From Candidatus Gastranaerophilales bacterium (GTDB taxonomy: Bacteria; Cyanobacteriota; Vampirovibrionia; Gastranaerophilales; Gastranaerophilaceae), in NCBI GenBank assembly GCA_944325635.1, contig CALVBD010000001.1, positions 558,001 through 622,000 on the forward strand: a stretch of 64,000 bases of DNA, written 5' to 3'. Positions 17,641-25,659 of the stretch are shown here, in pieces (position 1 is the first letter of the stretch; every line of letters starts with the position of its first letter). The translations under genes and the position numbers were made by a program. A model generated the notes under the pieces. The model saw only the letters and a program-made list of their open reading frames with translations. It was not told the origin of the DNA and did not search any database.

Positions 17641-17669
17641 AGTTTAAAATAGACAACCGTTTATGTCAA
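17641..17669 (-). promoter_or_regulatory. trmFO promoter, apparently leaderless
   Basis: On the minus strand: consensus TTGACA (17664-17669), a 17-nt spacer, TAAACT (17641-17646), then seven nt to the ATG at 17633. The expected start point falls on or beside the first base of the coding sequence. Confidence 0.6.
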
Positions 17670-17900
17670 TTTAGCCATTGATTTTTATCTAAAAATAGAG
17701 TTTATTACAGGTTGTAACGTTATTATTATATTTGTAGTAAATTGCTTGCAAATTTTATAACGATTAAGTATAATAAGTACACTTATTCAAATTGAGTTTT
17801 GTTAATAATCTTAAACAAACCCCTAATAAATAGCAATAAGTAAAATTGAACAGTTTTTATTAAATATGTGTAGATAGTTATAAAAAGTTAAAGTAGGGAT

Positions 17901-20033
17901 ATGGTAGTAAAAGCAATCAATACGGTTAGTGAAAACACACGTCTGAGTAATCAGCAGCAGAACAACAAGAAACAAAATAAACATAATACTTATAATCAGT
18001 CGTTTACCGGCGGAAATCCTGTTGTCATGCTTATGGATGCAATTGAAAGAGGCGGGTTTGCCGCGTCATTTATCGCTCAGGACGGTATTGGAATGGTATA
18101 TCCGCGTATTAAAGAAGGCTTAAACCGCGGAAGAAAAACCGATGAAAACGGTAAAAAACATGGGCCTTTGAACTGGGAATTCGCCCGTAAAGAAGGTATC
18201 CGTGAAATCTTGAGCGGTCCGAGCGCGTTTATTATCCCTGCTATTATGCTCCATTTCATAACAAAACATTCAGGAACCGCAAATAATGTTTCTATTGATA
18301 TGATTAAAGGGCTTGGCGAAAACTTTGAAAAATATGCAGTTGAAAACCGCAATACCCTTTCTGATGTCGCTAAAACAAAAAAAGAATTCTATGAAAGAAT
18401 ATTTAATAACGTATTAAAAGAATCAACCCTTCTGAAAGATGGAGATAAAGTTACCCAGACTCTGAGCGATGAAGAAATTTCTAAATACTCTAAAAATTTC
18501 ACAGACAGAGTAATCGAAATTGAAAACGCAAAATCAAAAGGTTTCTTCAAAAAATTACTGGATATAAAAGTCGACGGCTCTGCAGAAGATTTAACCCAGC
18601 ACCTTACAGATGACTTTATGATGCTGAGAAAACAACATCTTTCTCCTTCAATCAACGAAATGGTGGCATCTCTCAAGGTGGAAGGCCGTCAGGAACCTGT
18701 TTCGGAATCATTTAAAAAGCTCCTCGGTTCAATGAAGAATTATTCAAACGACGCTATTGAATCGGTTAACAAACAGCTTGCAAAAGACGGAACAACAGAT
18801 GTCGCAGAATTCTTGAAAACGCATACTTCAAGACGTATCGGATCAAGATTTACAACTCTGTTTTCTATGTTCTTTGCAGTTGTAGGTTTTTATACGATTA
18901 TCCCGAAACTCTACAACCTCGGTTTAAAAGGCAACCCTGCACTGAAAGACCAGAACGAAGAAACGGCACCGGCTTCAACTACTCAAAAAGCCGAAGATAA
19001 AGTTGATGATAAAAAAGCTGGCGGCAAAAATGTTTCATTCCAGGGTGCAGGAATACAGAAAGTAATGGCTAAGACCGGTGATACGGTTATGAATACAAGC
19101 TGGCTGAAAAAATTAGCCGATAAATTCGATTTTGACGGTCCTTCTATGTCAGTTACCGCGATGCTGACCCTTCTATTCGGCTTCTGTCTGCCGCCGAGAT
19201 ACATAAACGGTCAGGACAAATATGATAAAAAAGAAATTCTTGTACGTGATATCACAAGCTTTGTAGCAATTCTCTTTGCAGCAAAGGCGCTTTCAAGAGC
19301 ATGCTCGGTTGCTTTCTCAAAACTCTCTGGACTTGCTTTGAATACAAAACCTGCAGATCATGCAAAATCATTCCTGCATAAGGCTAAAAACTACTTCACA
19401 GCAGGTTCCGGCATCAACGTATTATCAAGTGAAGAAATTATCTCAAAATACACAAACATTGATAAATACCCGGGCGGCATAAACGGCTTCTTTGAATTCA
19501 TCGAAAACAGCGGCGGAAATATTAAGAAGATGCTCCGTCTTGATAAAAATGTAAAAGCCAATGCAGAAGCTATTGTCGGCAAACCTTTGAAAGATGCAAC
19601 GATTGATGAAATCAAAACAGCCTTCAAGAATGTTTCTAAAGATAACAAATCACTTGAAAATATTTATAGTATCTTTAGAAATGTTAAAGGCAACAAATAT
19701 ATCAATTACGCAAAAACAATGAACAGCTCATTCGGTTTCTTATCTACACTGGTTCTTGTACCGTCATTTATGATTTGGCTTGCAAGATTCTGCGACAGAA
19801 TGACAAAAAATGACAGAGCGAAAGAGAAAAGTCTTCAGGCTCAACAAAATGCAGATAAAACCGCAACAGCGCAGCCGGAAGTGAAGTCAGCGGCTCAAAC
19901 GGCAAACACGACAGCCGGTCAAACTGAAACTAAACCTCAAAATGTAGCAACTGCTCAGGCAGCGCCGCAGGTAACAACAATAACAAATTCAATTCCTAAA
20001 AAACCTACAATGGCAGGATTTCTAAACAAGTAA
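17901..20033 (+). CDS. Large lineage-specific membrane protein
   Basis: 710 residues, unrecognised. The N-terminal 40 residues are Asn/Gln/Lys-rich and end in the SFTGG motif. Hydrophobic segments lie at about 105-120 (GPSAFIIPAIMLHFI), 313-330, 420-435, 445-470 and 613-630; a second motif, NVSFQGAG, occurs at about 376. Between them are charged helical regions, and the C-terminus is an Ala/Gln/Thr linker ending KKPTMAGFLNK. AGTAGGG precedes the ATG. A strong terminator follows. The architecture (repeat of helix plus SF-x-G block) suggests internal duplication. The two smaller membrane proteins at 13489-14714 look distantly related. Function unknown. Confidence 0.75.
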   Translation: MVVKAINTVSENTRLSNQQQNNKKQNKHNTYNQSFTGGNPVVMLMDAIERGGFAASFIAQDGIGMVYPRIKEGLNRGRKTDENGKKHGPLNWEFARKEGIREILSGPSAFIIPAIMLHFITKHSGTANNVSIDMIKGLGENFEKYAVENRNTLSDVAKTKKEFYERIFNNVLKESTLLKDGDKVTQTLSDEEISKYSKNFTDRVIEIENAKSKGFFKKLLDIKVDGSAEDLTQHLTDDFMMLRKQHLSPSINEMVASLKVEGRQEPVSESFKKLLGSMKNYSNDAIESVNKQLAKDGTTDVAEFLKTHTSRRIGSRFTTLFSMFFAVVGFYTIIPKLYNLGLKGNPALKDQNEETAPASTTQKAEDKVDDKKAGGKNVSFQGAGIQKVMAKTGDTVMNTSWLKKLADKFDFDGPSMSVTAMLTLLFGFCLPPRYINGQDKYDKKEILVRDITSFVAILFAAKALSRACSVAFSKLSGLALNTKPADHAKSFLHKAKNYFTAGSGINVLSSEEIISKYTNIDKYPGGINGFFEFIENSGGNIKKMLRLDKNVKANAEAIVGKPLKDATIDEIKTAFKNVSKDNKSLENIYSIFRNVKGNKYINYAKTMNSSFGFLSTLVLVPSFMIWLARFCDRMTKNDRAKEKSLQAQQNADKTATAQPEVKSAAQTANTTAGQTETKPQNVATAQAAPQVTTITNSIPKKPTMAGFLNK

Positions 20034-20043
20034 CTATCACACA

Positions 20044-20082
20044 AAAGGGGAGTCGGAGATTTAAATCTCCGACTCCCTTTTT
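20044..20082 (+). terminator. Strong Rho-independent terminator
   Basis: A perfect 15-bp palindrome GGGAGTCGGAGATTT/AAATCTCCGACTCCC (20048-20077) followed by TTTTT, just after the stop of the 710-residue membrane protein. Confidence 0.9.
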
Positions 20083-20171
20083 AGATAAAAGTATGTTAAT
20101 GACATTTTACAATTTCGTTTGAGAAAGGAAAGCCTTGCTCTATACGCAACGACCCAACAGCGATATCAGGT

Positions 20172-20381
20172 TTAGCTGTTAGCTTCAATGATTGCATTAA
20201 TGTCATCTACCATTGCATCCGGATCAAAGCCGTGAACTCTTGCCCCTGCTTCAAGATTTTCAAATCTTGCTGCTGCACACCCGATACAGCCTAAACCGTA
20301 TTTTTGAAAAACAGCAACACTTTCAGGACATGTCTGAACGATATCCATAATATTCATGTCTTTTGTAATTTTTTGAGCCAT
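20172..20381 (-). CDS. DUF1858 domain protein (redox-disulfide, HCP-associated type)
   Basis: 69 residues covering just the DUF1858 domain: TKDMNIMDIVQTCPESVAVF with Cys, then YGLGCIGCAAARFENLEAGARVHG, which carries the CxxC pair. The domain is found alone or fused to hybrid-cluster and cupin proteins and is thought to take part in redox or metal chemistry; the precise role is unknown. GGAGATAAATT gives a good ribosome site. No partner gene adjoins. Confidence 0.88.
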   Translation of the reverse strand: MAQKITKDMNIMDIVQTCPESVAVFQKYGLGCIGCAAARFENLEAGARVHGFDPDAMVDDINAIIEANS

Positions 20382-20455
20382 AATTTATCTCCTTTATATT
20401 GACTTTTAACACATTACCATTAAATAAATTATACACTAAAAAGAAGGATGTGTAT

Positions 20456-20614
20456 ATGGAATTATTAAAAAACTTTTTCAAAGACGACGAAAAAATCATA
20501 GGACTATGCGCATTAAAAAAGCAGCCTAAAAAGACATATTCTTATGAGCCAAAGTTCAATGCAACAAAACTTGTATACTGTACAAATACAAAAAACAATT
20601 TCTTTTTACTGTAG
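20456..20614 (+). CDS. Small hypothetical protein
   Basis: 52 residues from the ATG at 20456, which has AAGGA about eight nt upstream; a longer frame from 20399 has no ribosome site. Basic and Lys/Tyr-rich (ALKKQPKKTYSYEPKF), ending NNFFLL. Its last bases overlap the convergent methyltransferase gene. Unrecognised; it could be a real small protein or chance. Confidence 0.4.
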   Translation: MELLKNFFKDDEKIIGLCALKKQPKKTYSYEPKFNATKLVYCTNTKNNFFLL

Positions 20615-21355
20615 TGCAAAGATTTTATAGAGGACGACGGCGCAGGAAATACTTAGATTAAGAGATTCCACAGACTCTGACATCTCAACTTTTACTTCCT
20701 CAGTTGCAAAATTGATAAGTTCGTCACTTAACCCGTCAGCTTCACTCCCGAACATAATAAGAGCAGGGAGGTCTGCTTTAAAATCTTTCAAATAAGATTT
20801 TGCCCGAGGCAAAGTCGCAATCCTTGAAAACGATTCAAAAACCTTTAGTTCATCAAACTCCTTAATATGCACCACAGGGATTTTCCACAAATTCCCGACA
20901 GATGAACGCACGCATTTAGGATTATACATATCGGCGCAGTTTCCGTACAAAACAACGGCATCGGCTCCAAATGCCGCGGAGGTGCGCAGTATTGTGCCGA
21001 GGTTTCCTAAATCGTGTATATTTTCTAATAACACGACTTTCCGGCATGTTTTTAAAATGTTTTTATCAACATGTCTTTGTTTTGCGATTGCAACGATATC
21101 GGGCGGAGTATCTGTTGTGGAGAGTTTTTTCAGAACAGCATTGTTTGTCAGAATAAGCTTATCCTGCAAAAATGAATAATCAGCAGATTTTTCCTGTAAT
21201 ACGAAAACTCTTTCTATGTCAATCCCTGCAGAAAAGGCTTCTCGCACACACTTGTCACCTTCAAGGATAAATTTTTGTTCTTTATCTCTATATTTTTTTT
21301 GCTGTAATTTTACGGTTTCTTTAACCTGTTCATTATTTACACTTGTAATTTCCAT
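20606..21355 (-). CDS. SpoU/TrmH-family RNA 2'-O-methyltransferase
   Basis: 249 residues: an N-terminal RNA-binding substrate domain (about 1-95) with KYRDKEQKFILEGDKCVREA, then a SPOUT methyltransferase domain with motif 1 ENIHDLGNLGTILRTSAAFGAD (about 110-131), motif 2 MFGSEADGLSDE and motif 3 LNLSISCAVVLYK. The family methylates ribose in 23S rRNA or tRNA, using S-adenosylmethionine in a trefoil knot; the exact site is not decidable here. The start overlaps the stop of the upstream aminopeptidase (TAATG), forming the last gene of a ppiC-pepP-spoU operon. Confidence 0.92.
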   Translation of the reverse strand: MEITSVNNEQVKETVKLQQKKYRDKEQKFILEGDKCVREAFSAGIDIERVFVLQEKSADYSFLQDKLILTNNAVLKKLSTTDTPPDIVAIAKQRHVDKNILKTCRKVVLLENIHDLGNLGTILRTSAAFGADAVVLYGNCADMYNPKCVRSSVGNLWKIPVVHIKEFDELKVFESFSRIATLPRAKSYLKDFKADLPALIMFGSEADGLSDELINFATEEVKVEMSESVESLNLSISCAVVLYKIFALQ

Positions 21356-22920
21356 TACAACACCTCAAAATCTTTCAGCCACTCTTTTTCCTGTTCCGAC
21401 AGCATATTAAAGTCAATCAGCTTTCTTTCGTAATTCATTTTTACAAAAGAATTAATCCGTCCGTCTTTGAGATAGCAGGAATTCTCGAGTCGGACTCCGA
21501 AATGCGCCTGATTGTAAAGTCCGGGTTCGATTGAAAAGCACATATTTTCTTCAAGTTTAACCCTTGCAATTTCGTTATTGGAAAGGTTCGGCGGGTATTC
21601 GTGAACGCTTATTCCGATGCCGTGTCCGAGTCCGTGATTGAAAACAAAGCCTTCTATTTTATTTTCATTGAAGATTTTTCTTGCAAGGGCGTCTATATCA
21701 AACCCGCATGTTTCAACGTCTACAGGATAATTAAAAGCATGCAAAAACACTTTTAAAACAGTTGTATAAACTTTTTTTTGAAGTGCAGATGGCTCTCCTT
21801 TTACGAAAACTCTTGTAATATCAGTGGCAAGCCCGCCTTCGTAATACGCTCCACAATCAATCAAAACAAGGCTTCCGTCTTGTATAATTTCATTTTTTGA
21901 AGATTTTGAATAATGGGCAAGCGCTGAATTTTTATCCTTGGCAACAATAGATCTAAAACTTAATCCTTTAGCGCCAAATCGGATAAATTCTTCTTCCAGT
22001 TTTTCAGCAATATCATATTCTGAAATATTTTCAGCATTTTCAATATAAACTCTTACTGCCGCCAGTGCCAAATCGGTCTTTTTAAAAGCTTCTTTGTAAT
22101 GTTCAAGTTCTGCATCAGTTTTGACAGCGCGCATAGCTTGAACCGGATTTTTATCCATTTCAACCGCATAATCTTTTATGATGGAATAATCGTAAGCATT
22201 GATTGATTTTTTATCTATAAGAATTCTACCTTTTAGAGACTTTAAACGTTTTTCAAAAGCTGCAAGATTGCTACGTGTAAAAAACTCTGCTTCATCTTTT
22301 GTCACAATAGCCTTTGCAGTAATTTTAGATTCATAAGGCTTTGAAAAATCACGTTTGTTAAAAAGATATGAAACATCTTCGGCATTTGTCAATATCATTG
22401 CTGTATCTGACGAAAAACCGCAGGTTAAAATTTGACGTTTTTCATCAAAAGTACGCCCCGTAAGACTTATGTCAACATCGACAATATTATCTTCAGGCAG
22501 TTCAAACACAGGCTGTACAATATCTGTATCAAGGAGTTTCACATGAAAGAATTTTTCAAAAGCTTCAACTCTCGCCTGAGAATTTTTCTTTGCAATAAGC
22601 CCTAGAAGAGCACCTTTTGGAAAAAGTTCCTTCATTTTCGAAAACATAGTCTCACCGGCTTGAAGTTTAACAACCGTGACAACATCATGGTTAACTTCCA
22701 AATCAGCCTGAATATGATATCTTCCGTCAACAAATAGAAAAACATTATCCTGTGAAACAACAGCATCACCGGTTGAACCTGAAAAACCAGTCAAAACATA
22801 TCTGGAATTTTCATTTAGGGAATTATACTCCACCAAAAATTCATTGGTGGAGTTAATCAACATTAAATCAAGATGTTTATCCGACATAAATTTTCGGACA
22901 TTTAAAACTATTTCGTTCAT
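21355..22920 (-). CDS. Xaa-Pro aminopeptidase (M24B)
   Basis: 521 residues. Two creatinase-like N-terminal domains (about 1-270) precede the pita-bread metallopeptidase. Metal ligands are visible: D in LVLIDCGAYYEGG, D in ATDITRVF, H in NHGLGHGIGISVHEYPP, E in CFSIEPGLY, and E in GVRLENSCY. The enzyme removes an N-terminal residue before proline in the cytoplasm, aiding peptide turnover. It follows a parvulin gene by two bases. The domain layout fits the longer three-domain aminopeptidase P group rather than short PepQ. Confidence 0.94.
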   Translation of the reverse strand: MNEIVLNVRKFMSDKHLDLMLINSTNEFLVEYNSLNENSRYVLTGFSGSTGDAVVSQDNVFLFVDGRYHIQADLEVNHDVVTVVKLQAGETMFSKMKELFPKGALLGLIAKKNSQARVEAFEKFFHVKLLDTDIVQPVFELPEDNIVDVDISLTGRTFDEKRQILTCGFSSDTAMILTNAEDVSYLFNKRDFSKPYESKITAKAIVTKDEAEFFTRSNLAAFEKRLKSLKGRILIDKKSINAYDYSIIKDYAVEMDKNPVQAMRAVKTDAELEHYKEAFKKTDLALAAVRVYIENAENISEYDIAEKLEEEFIRFGAKGLSFRSIVAKDKNSALAHYSKSSKNEIIQDGSLVLIDCGAYYEGGLATDITRVFVKGEPSALQKKVYTTVLKVFLHAFNYPVDVETCGFDIDALARKIFNENKIEGFVFNHGLGHGIGISVHEYPPNLSNNEIARVKLEENMCFSIEPGLYNQAHFGVRLENSCYLKDGRINSFVKMNYERKLIDFNMLSEQEKEWLKDFEVL

Positions 22921-22922
22921 AA

Positions 22923-23204
22923 CTATCTTTTATCAGTCACAATAATCAAGTGCCAACCGAACTGCGTCTGAACAGGTTTAGAAAGTATATTTTTTTCAAG
23001 AGCGAAGGCGGCATCTTCAAACGGCTTAACCATCATACCTCTGCCAAAAAAGCCCAGGTCACCTCCATTAGCCGCTGACGGGCATTGCGAATATTCCGCA
23101 GCAGCAGATGCAAAATCTTTACCCGCAAATATCTCATCATAAATTTTATTTGCTTCGTCCTCAGTTTTAACAAGAATATGACTTGCTCTTACTTCTTCTG
23201 TCAT
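22923..23204 (-). CDS. Parvulin-type peptidyl-prolyl isomerase
   Basis: 93 residues from the ATG at 23204, with GGAG eight nt upstream (an in-frame GTG three codons earlier is too close to that site). It is a bare PpiC/parvulin domain: RASHILVKTEDEANKI, FASAAAEYSQCPSAANGGDLGFFGRGMM, and the closing QTQFGWHLIIVTDKR. No signal peptide, so it is cytoplasmic. It catalyses cis-trans isomerisation of prolyl bonds and heads the operon with Xaa-Pro aminopeptidase, a pairing that makes sense for proline-containing peptides. Confidence 0.92.
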   Translation of the reverse strand: MTEEVRASHILVKTEDEANKIYDEIFAGKDFASAAAEYSQCPSAANGGDLGFFGRGMMVKPFEDAAFALEKNILSKPVQTQFGWHLIIVTDKR

Positions 23205-23580
23205 TATTAACACTCCTTTAATAGTAAATTATAAGTTACAAAAAGTATTATACTCAAAACAAAAAAAAATAAAACCCGCCGGTATGCAACGACAGGTTCA
23301 AGTATATCAAACGTGAAAACCATTATAAAAAGTGTACATAGCTTTTATAGGGAATAAGCTCACCGTATTTTCAACCAAACCCGCTAAAGAAAAACTCTTA
23401 TCGCAACCCCGAAAAAGTGCCTGGATACAGTAAGCTTATATGATAATAATAACGCTTTTTTCTGCATTTTTCACCCTCCCGGAGAATAGAATTTAAAAAA
23501 TATACTAACTTAAAGTAATTAATTCTTAAGAGTTAGAAGAAAGAAAATTATATACGAGTTTACTTTAAATAGCTGTGACG

Positions 23581-23725
23581 TGTCACCCTGAACTCGTCTC
23601 AGGGTCTTATTACCAAGAGATGCTGCACTTCGTAAGGACAGGCTCACTCAAAATTTTTAAAGTCCTGAAACAAGTTCAGGATGAAAAAATTTTTGTTCGC
23701 TTTGTCAAACAAGTTCAGCATGACA
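23581..23725 (-). repeat. MITE-like dispersed element, copy 1
   Basis: Bounded by TGTCACCCTGAACT and AGTTCAGCATGACA. Its reverse complement matches the element at 26175-26371 along most of its length (the AGTAAGCCTGTCCTT and GGCATCTCTTA-type blocks and the CCTGAA...TTCAGG palindromes). No coding capacity. The wider gap from 23205 to the tRNA array otherwise shows nothing I can identify. Confidence 0.65.
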
Positions 23726-23837
23726 ATATTGAGTTAGTCTTGGCAAATTTGTATAGAATTTCCAGAAAAAACCTCTTGCAATAATTTTATTTTTATATTA
23801 AAGTAAATAGAGTTCAGGCGGGGGTGAGTAAAGACAT

Positions 23838-24256
23838 CGCCATAATTGAATAAATCCTTGCGGAAGTAGCTCAGTTGCCCAGTGGAGCCGGAGGCGTAAC
23901 GTAGTTAATAATTGGCTCTACCAACTGAGAAATAACCGCCACAATTGAATAAATCCTTGCGGAAGTAGCTCAGTTGCCCAGTGGAGCCGGAGGCGAAACA
24001 AAGTTAATAATTGGCTCTACCAACTGAGAAATAACCGCCCAAATTAAATAAATCCTTGCGGAAGTAGCTCAGTTGCCCAGTGGAGCCGGAGGCGTAACGT
24101 AGTTCATAAATTCGCTCTACCAACTGAGAAATAACCGCCAAAATTGAATAAATCCTTGCGGAAGTAGCTCAGTTGCCCAGTGGAGCCGGAGGCGAAACAA
24201 AGTTAATAATTGGCTCTACCAACTGAGAAATAACCGCCACAATTGAATAAATCCTT
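23838..24256 (+). repeat. Four tandem tRNA-5'-derived hairpin units upstream of tRNA-Gly
   Basis: Units begin at 23860, 23959, 24058 and 24158, and the true tRNA at 24257: a period of 99-100 bases in phase with the gene. Each unit holds the tRNA 5' end (GCGGAAGTAGCTCAGTTG), an insert starting CCCAGTGGAGCCGGAGGCG and ending AGTTAATAATTGG, then CTCTACCAACTGAG (reverse complement of the D-arm), then AAATAACCGC. They fold as GCGG/CCGC, CTCAGTTG/CAACTGAG and GTGGAGCC/GGCTCTAC. The ~20-base spacer (AATTGAATAAATCCTTG) matches the tRNA's own upstream sequence. Confidence 0.9.
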
Positions 24257-24329
24257 GCGGAAGTAGCTCAGTTGGTAGAGCTTCTGCCTTCCAAGCAGAA
24301 TGTCGCGAGTTCGAGTCTCGTCTTCCGCT
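24257..24329 (+). tRNA. tRNA-Gly (anticodon TCC)
   Basis: Complete cloverleaf: acceptor GCGGAAG/CTTCCGC, D-arm GCTC..GAGC, anticodon stem TCTGC/GCAGA with loop CTTCCAA (anticodon TCC), T-arm GCGAG/CTCGT with TTCGAGT, discriminator T; CCA is not encoded. It follows four tandem hairpin repeats built from its own 5' half. Confidence 0.95.
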
Positions 24330-24333
24330 AATT

Positions 24334-24363
24334 AAAAAGACCCATCTTCAGATGGGTCTTTTT
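24334..24363 (+). terminator. Terminator after tRNA-Gly
   Basis: 14-bp stem AAAAAGACCCATCT/AGATGGGTCTTTTT with a 2-nt centre, ending in T5. Confidence 0.85.
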
Positions 24364-24447
24364 AATTAGAAATGTAGGTCGGATTTACTAATCCGACAAA
24401 AAGTATAAAGTATTTTAAATATTCATTCACAAAAAATGTCTCATTAC

Positions 24448-24548
24448 CACCCTCGCCCCTTGCGGGATACAAAGGGAGCATACGAGGTAACGAGTCTTGC
24501 GACCCTGTATGCCTTGTGCTGAGGGTGCCCGAAGGGCGGGTGAGGGGT
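24448..24548. repeat. Imperfect inverted-repeat intergenic element
   Basis: CCACCCTCGCCCCTTGCGGG at the left is mirrored imperfectly by CCCGAAGGGCGGGTGAGGGG at the right; inside, GCATAC/GTATGC pair. GC content is well above the flanks. Between here and mscS a second palindrome lies at 24642-24661; otherwise the 24364-24813 gap shows no gene. Confidence 0.5.
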
Positions 24549-24641
24549 AAATAAAAGTGCAGAGTGAAGTGTGAGGAAACTAATTATTGTTGAACTATTC
24601 ACTACTCACAACTCACTATTCACTTAAAAAAGGTAATGTCG

Positions 24642-24661
24642 GTTGGGCATACCTGCCCAAC
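24642..24661. repeat. Short dispersed palindrome GTTGGGCA/TGCCCAAC
   Basis: An 8-bp stem with a 4-nt loop. Similar palindromes occur at 51095-51113 and 51234-51253, always between genes. Confidence 0.6.
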
Positions 24662-24813
24662 AAAATTTGCATCGGTTTATTCAAGGAGCTGTGTGGTCGG
24701 CTATACTAGCCGGCCTGCTTGCCGCTTGATTTGTAATAATCTCTGTTCTATAATACTCCTAACTCCAAATACTCAAAGAGAGTACAGAAATCAAAATATT
24801 AGGGATATATTAT

Positions 24814-25659
24814 ATGATAGATCAAATTATTAATTACGCTCAAAAAATTCAAAAAGTGCTGGACAGTATTCATTTCGGACTTATTGCCGAAATTATTATT
24901 AATATAATTGTTCTTGCTGCTTTATTTAAACTGGTTGATATTTTCGAAAACAACTTAAAGAAAAAATTTTCCGAGAATAAAACTTCTCAGGTAATAAAAT
25001 TTATACCTATACTCACAAAGTTGTTGAAGTTTATAATAGCATTTATATTGATAGCGGCATTGTTGCAAAATCACGGATATTCAATATCTTCATTAATTGC
25101 AGGTTTTGGAATAACCGGTTTAGCGGTGGGTTTTGCGGCTAACGCTACTATTGCAAATATCTTTGGAAGTATTGCAATCTTTTCCGATAAAGCTTATGAA
25201 GTCGGGGATTACATAAAAATCGGGACTATGGAAGGTACTGTTGAAGATATTAACCTCCGCTCCACAAAAATAAGAACGTTAGATAATGCGCTTACAATAA
25301 TTCCGAACAGTAACATTGCAAACGGCGATATAGTAAATGTTACCAGAGCGCATAAAAGAAGAATTTTTGAAACTGTGGGCGTAACATATGATACAAGCGA
25401 TGAAAAGTTACACCGTGCAATTGAGGTTATAGAAGATGTTCTGAACAGGAACAGCGAAATCTACAGCGATTTTGTTGTATATCTTGATACTCTTGCAGAC
25501 AGTTCAATTAATATTAAAATTAACGCATATGTTAAAACAAATAACTATGTAAAATATTTAAAAATAAAAGAGCAGGTGCTTCTGGAAGTAATCAGACGCT
25601 TCAGGGAAGAAGGCATTGATTTTGCATTCCCGTCAAGAACCTTATATATGGCAAAATGA
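24814..25659 (+). CDS. mscS: MscS-family mechanosensitive channel
   Basis: 281 residues, close to E. coli MscS. Three membrane helices (about 22-45, 62-90, 93-125); the pore helix reads IAGFGITGLAVGFAANATIANIFGS, with the Gly/Ala spacing typical of TM3. The beta domain follows: YEVGDYIKIGTMEGTVEDINLRSTKIRT, then LTIIPNSNIANGDIVN. It releases solutes upon osmotic downshock at the inner membrane. Its stop overlaps rlmH by four bases (ATGA). AGGGA lies nine nt before the ATG. Confidence 0.93.
   Translation: MIDQIINYAQKIQKVLDSIHFGLIAEIIINIIVLAALFKLVDIFENNLKKKFSENKTSQVIKFIPILTKLLKFIIAFILIAALLQNHGYSISSLIAGFGITGLAVGFAANATIANIFGSIAIFSDKAYEVGDYIKIGTMEGTVEDINLRSTKIRTLDNALTIIPNSNIANGDIVNVTRAHKRRIFETVGVTYDTSDEKLHRAIEVIEDVLNRNSEIYSDFVVYLDTLADSSINIKINAYVKTNNYVKYLKIKEQVLLEVIRRFREEGIDFAFPSRTLYMAK

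Noticed and set aside
23226-23520. Structured RNA in the gap before the MITE-like element
   Set aside because: I could find no consistent pairing or match to a known RNA class.
23575-23784. 69-codon frame
   Set aside because: It reads through the MITE-like repeat; protein is repeat-derived.
23860-24237. Plain tRNA pseudogenes from tandem duplication
   Set aside because: Units lack anticodon and T-arms and contain an inverted D-arm and a shared foreign insert, which simple duplication does not give.
23838-24256. CRISPR array
   Set aside because: The units are ~99 bp, nearly identical throughout, with no variable spacers and no cas genes.
24636-24833. 65-codon frame before mscS
   Set aside because: It covers palindromic repeats and overlaps the mscS start.
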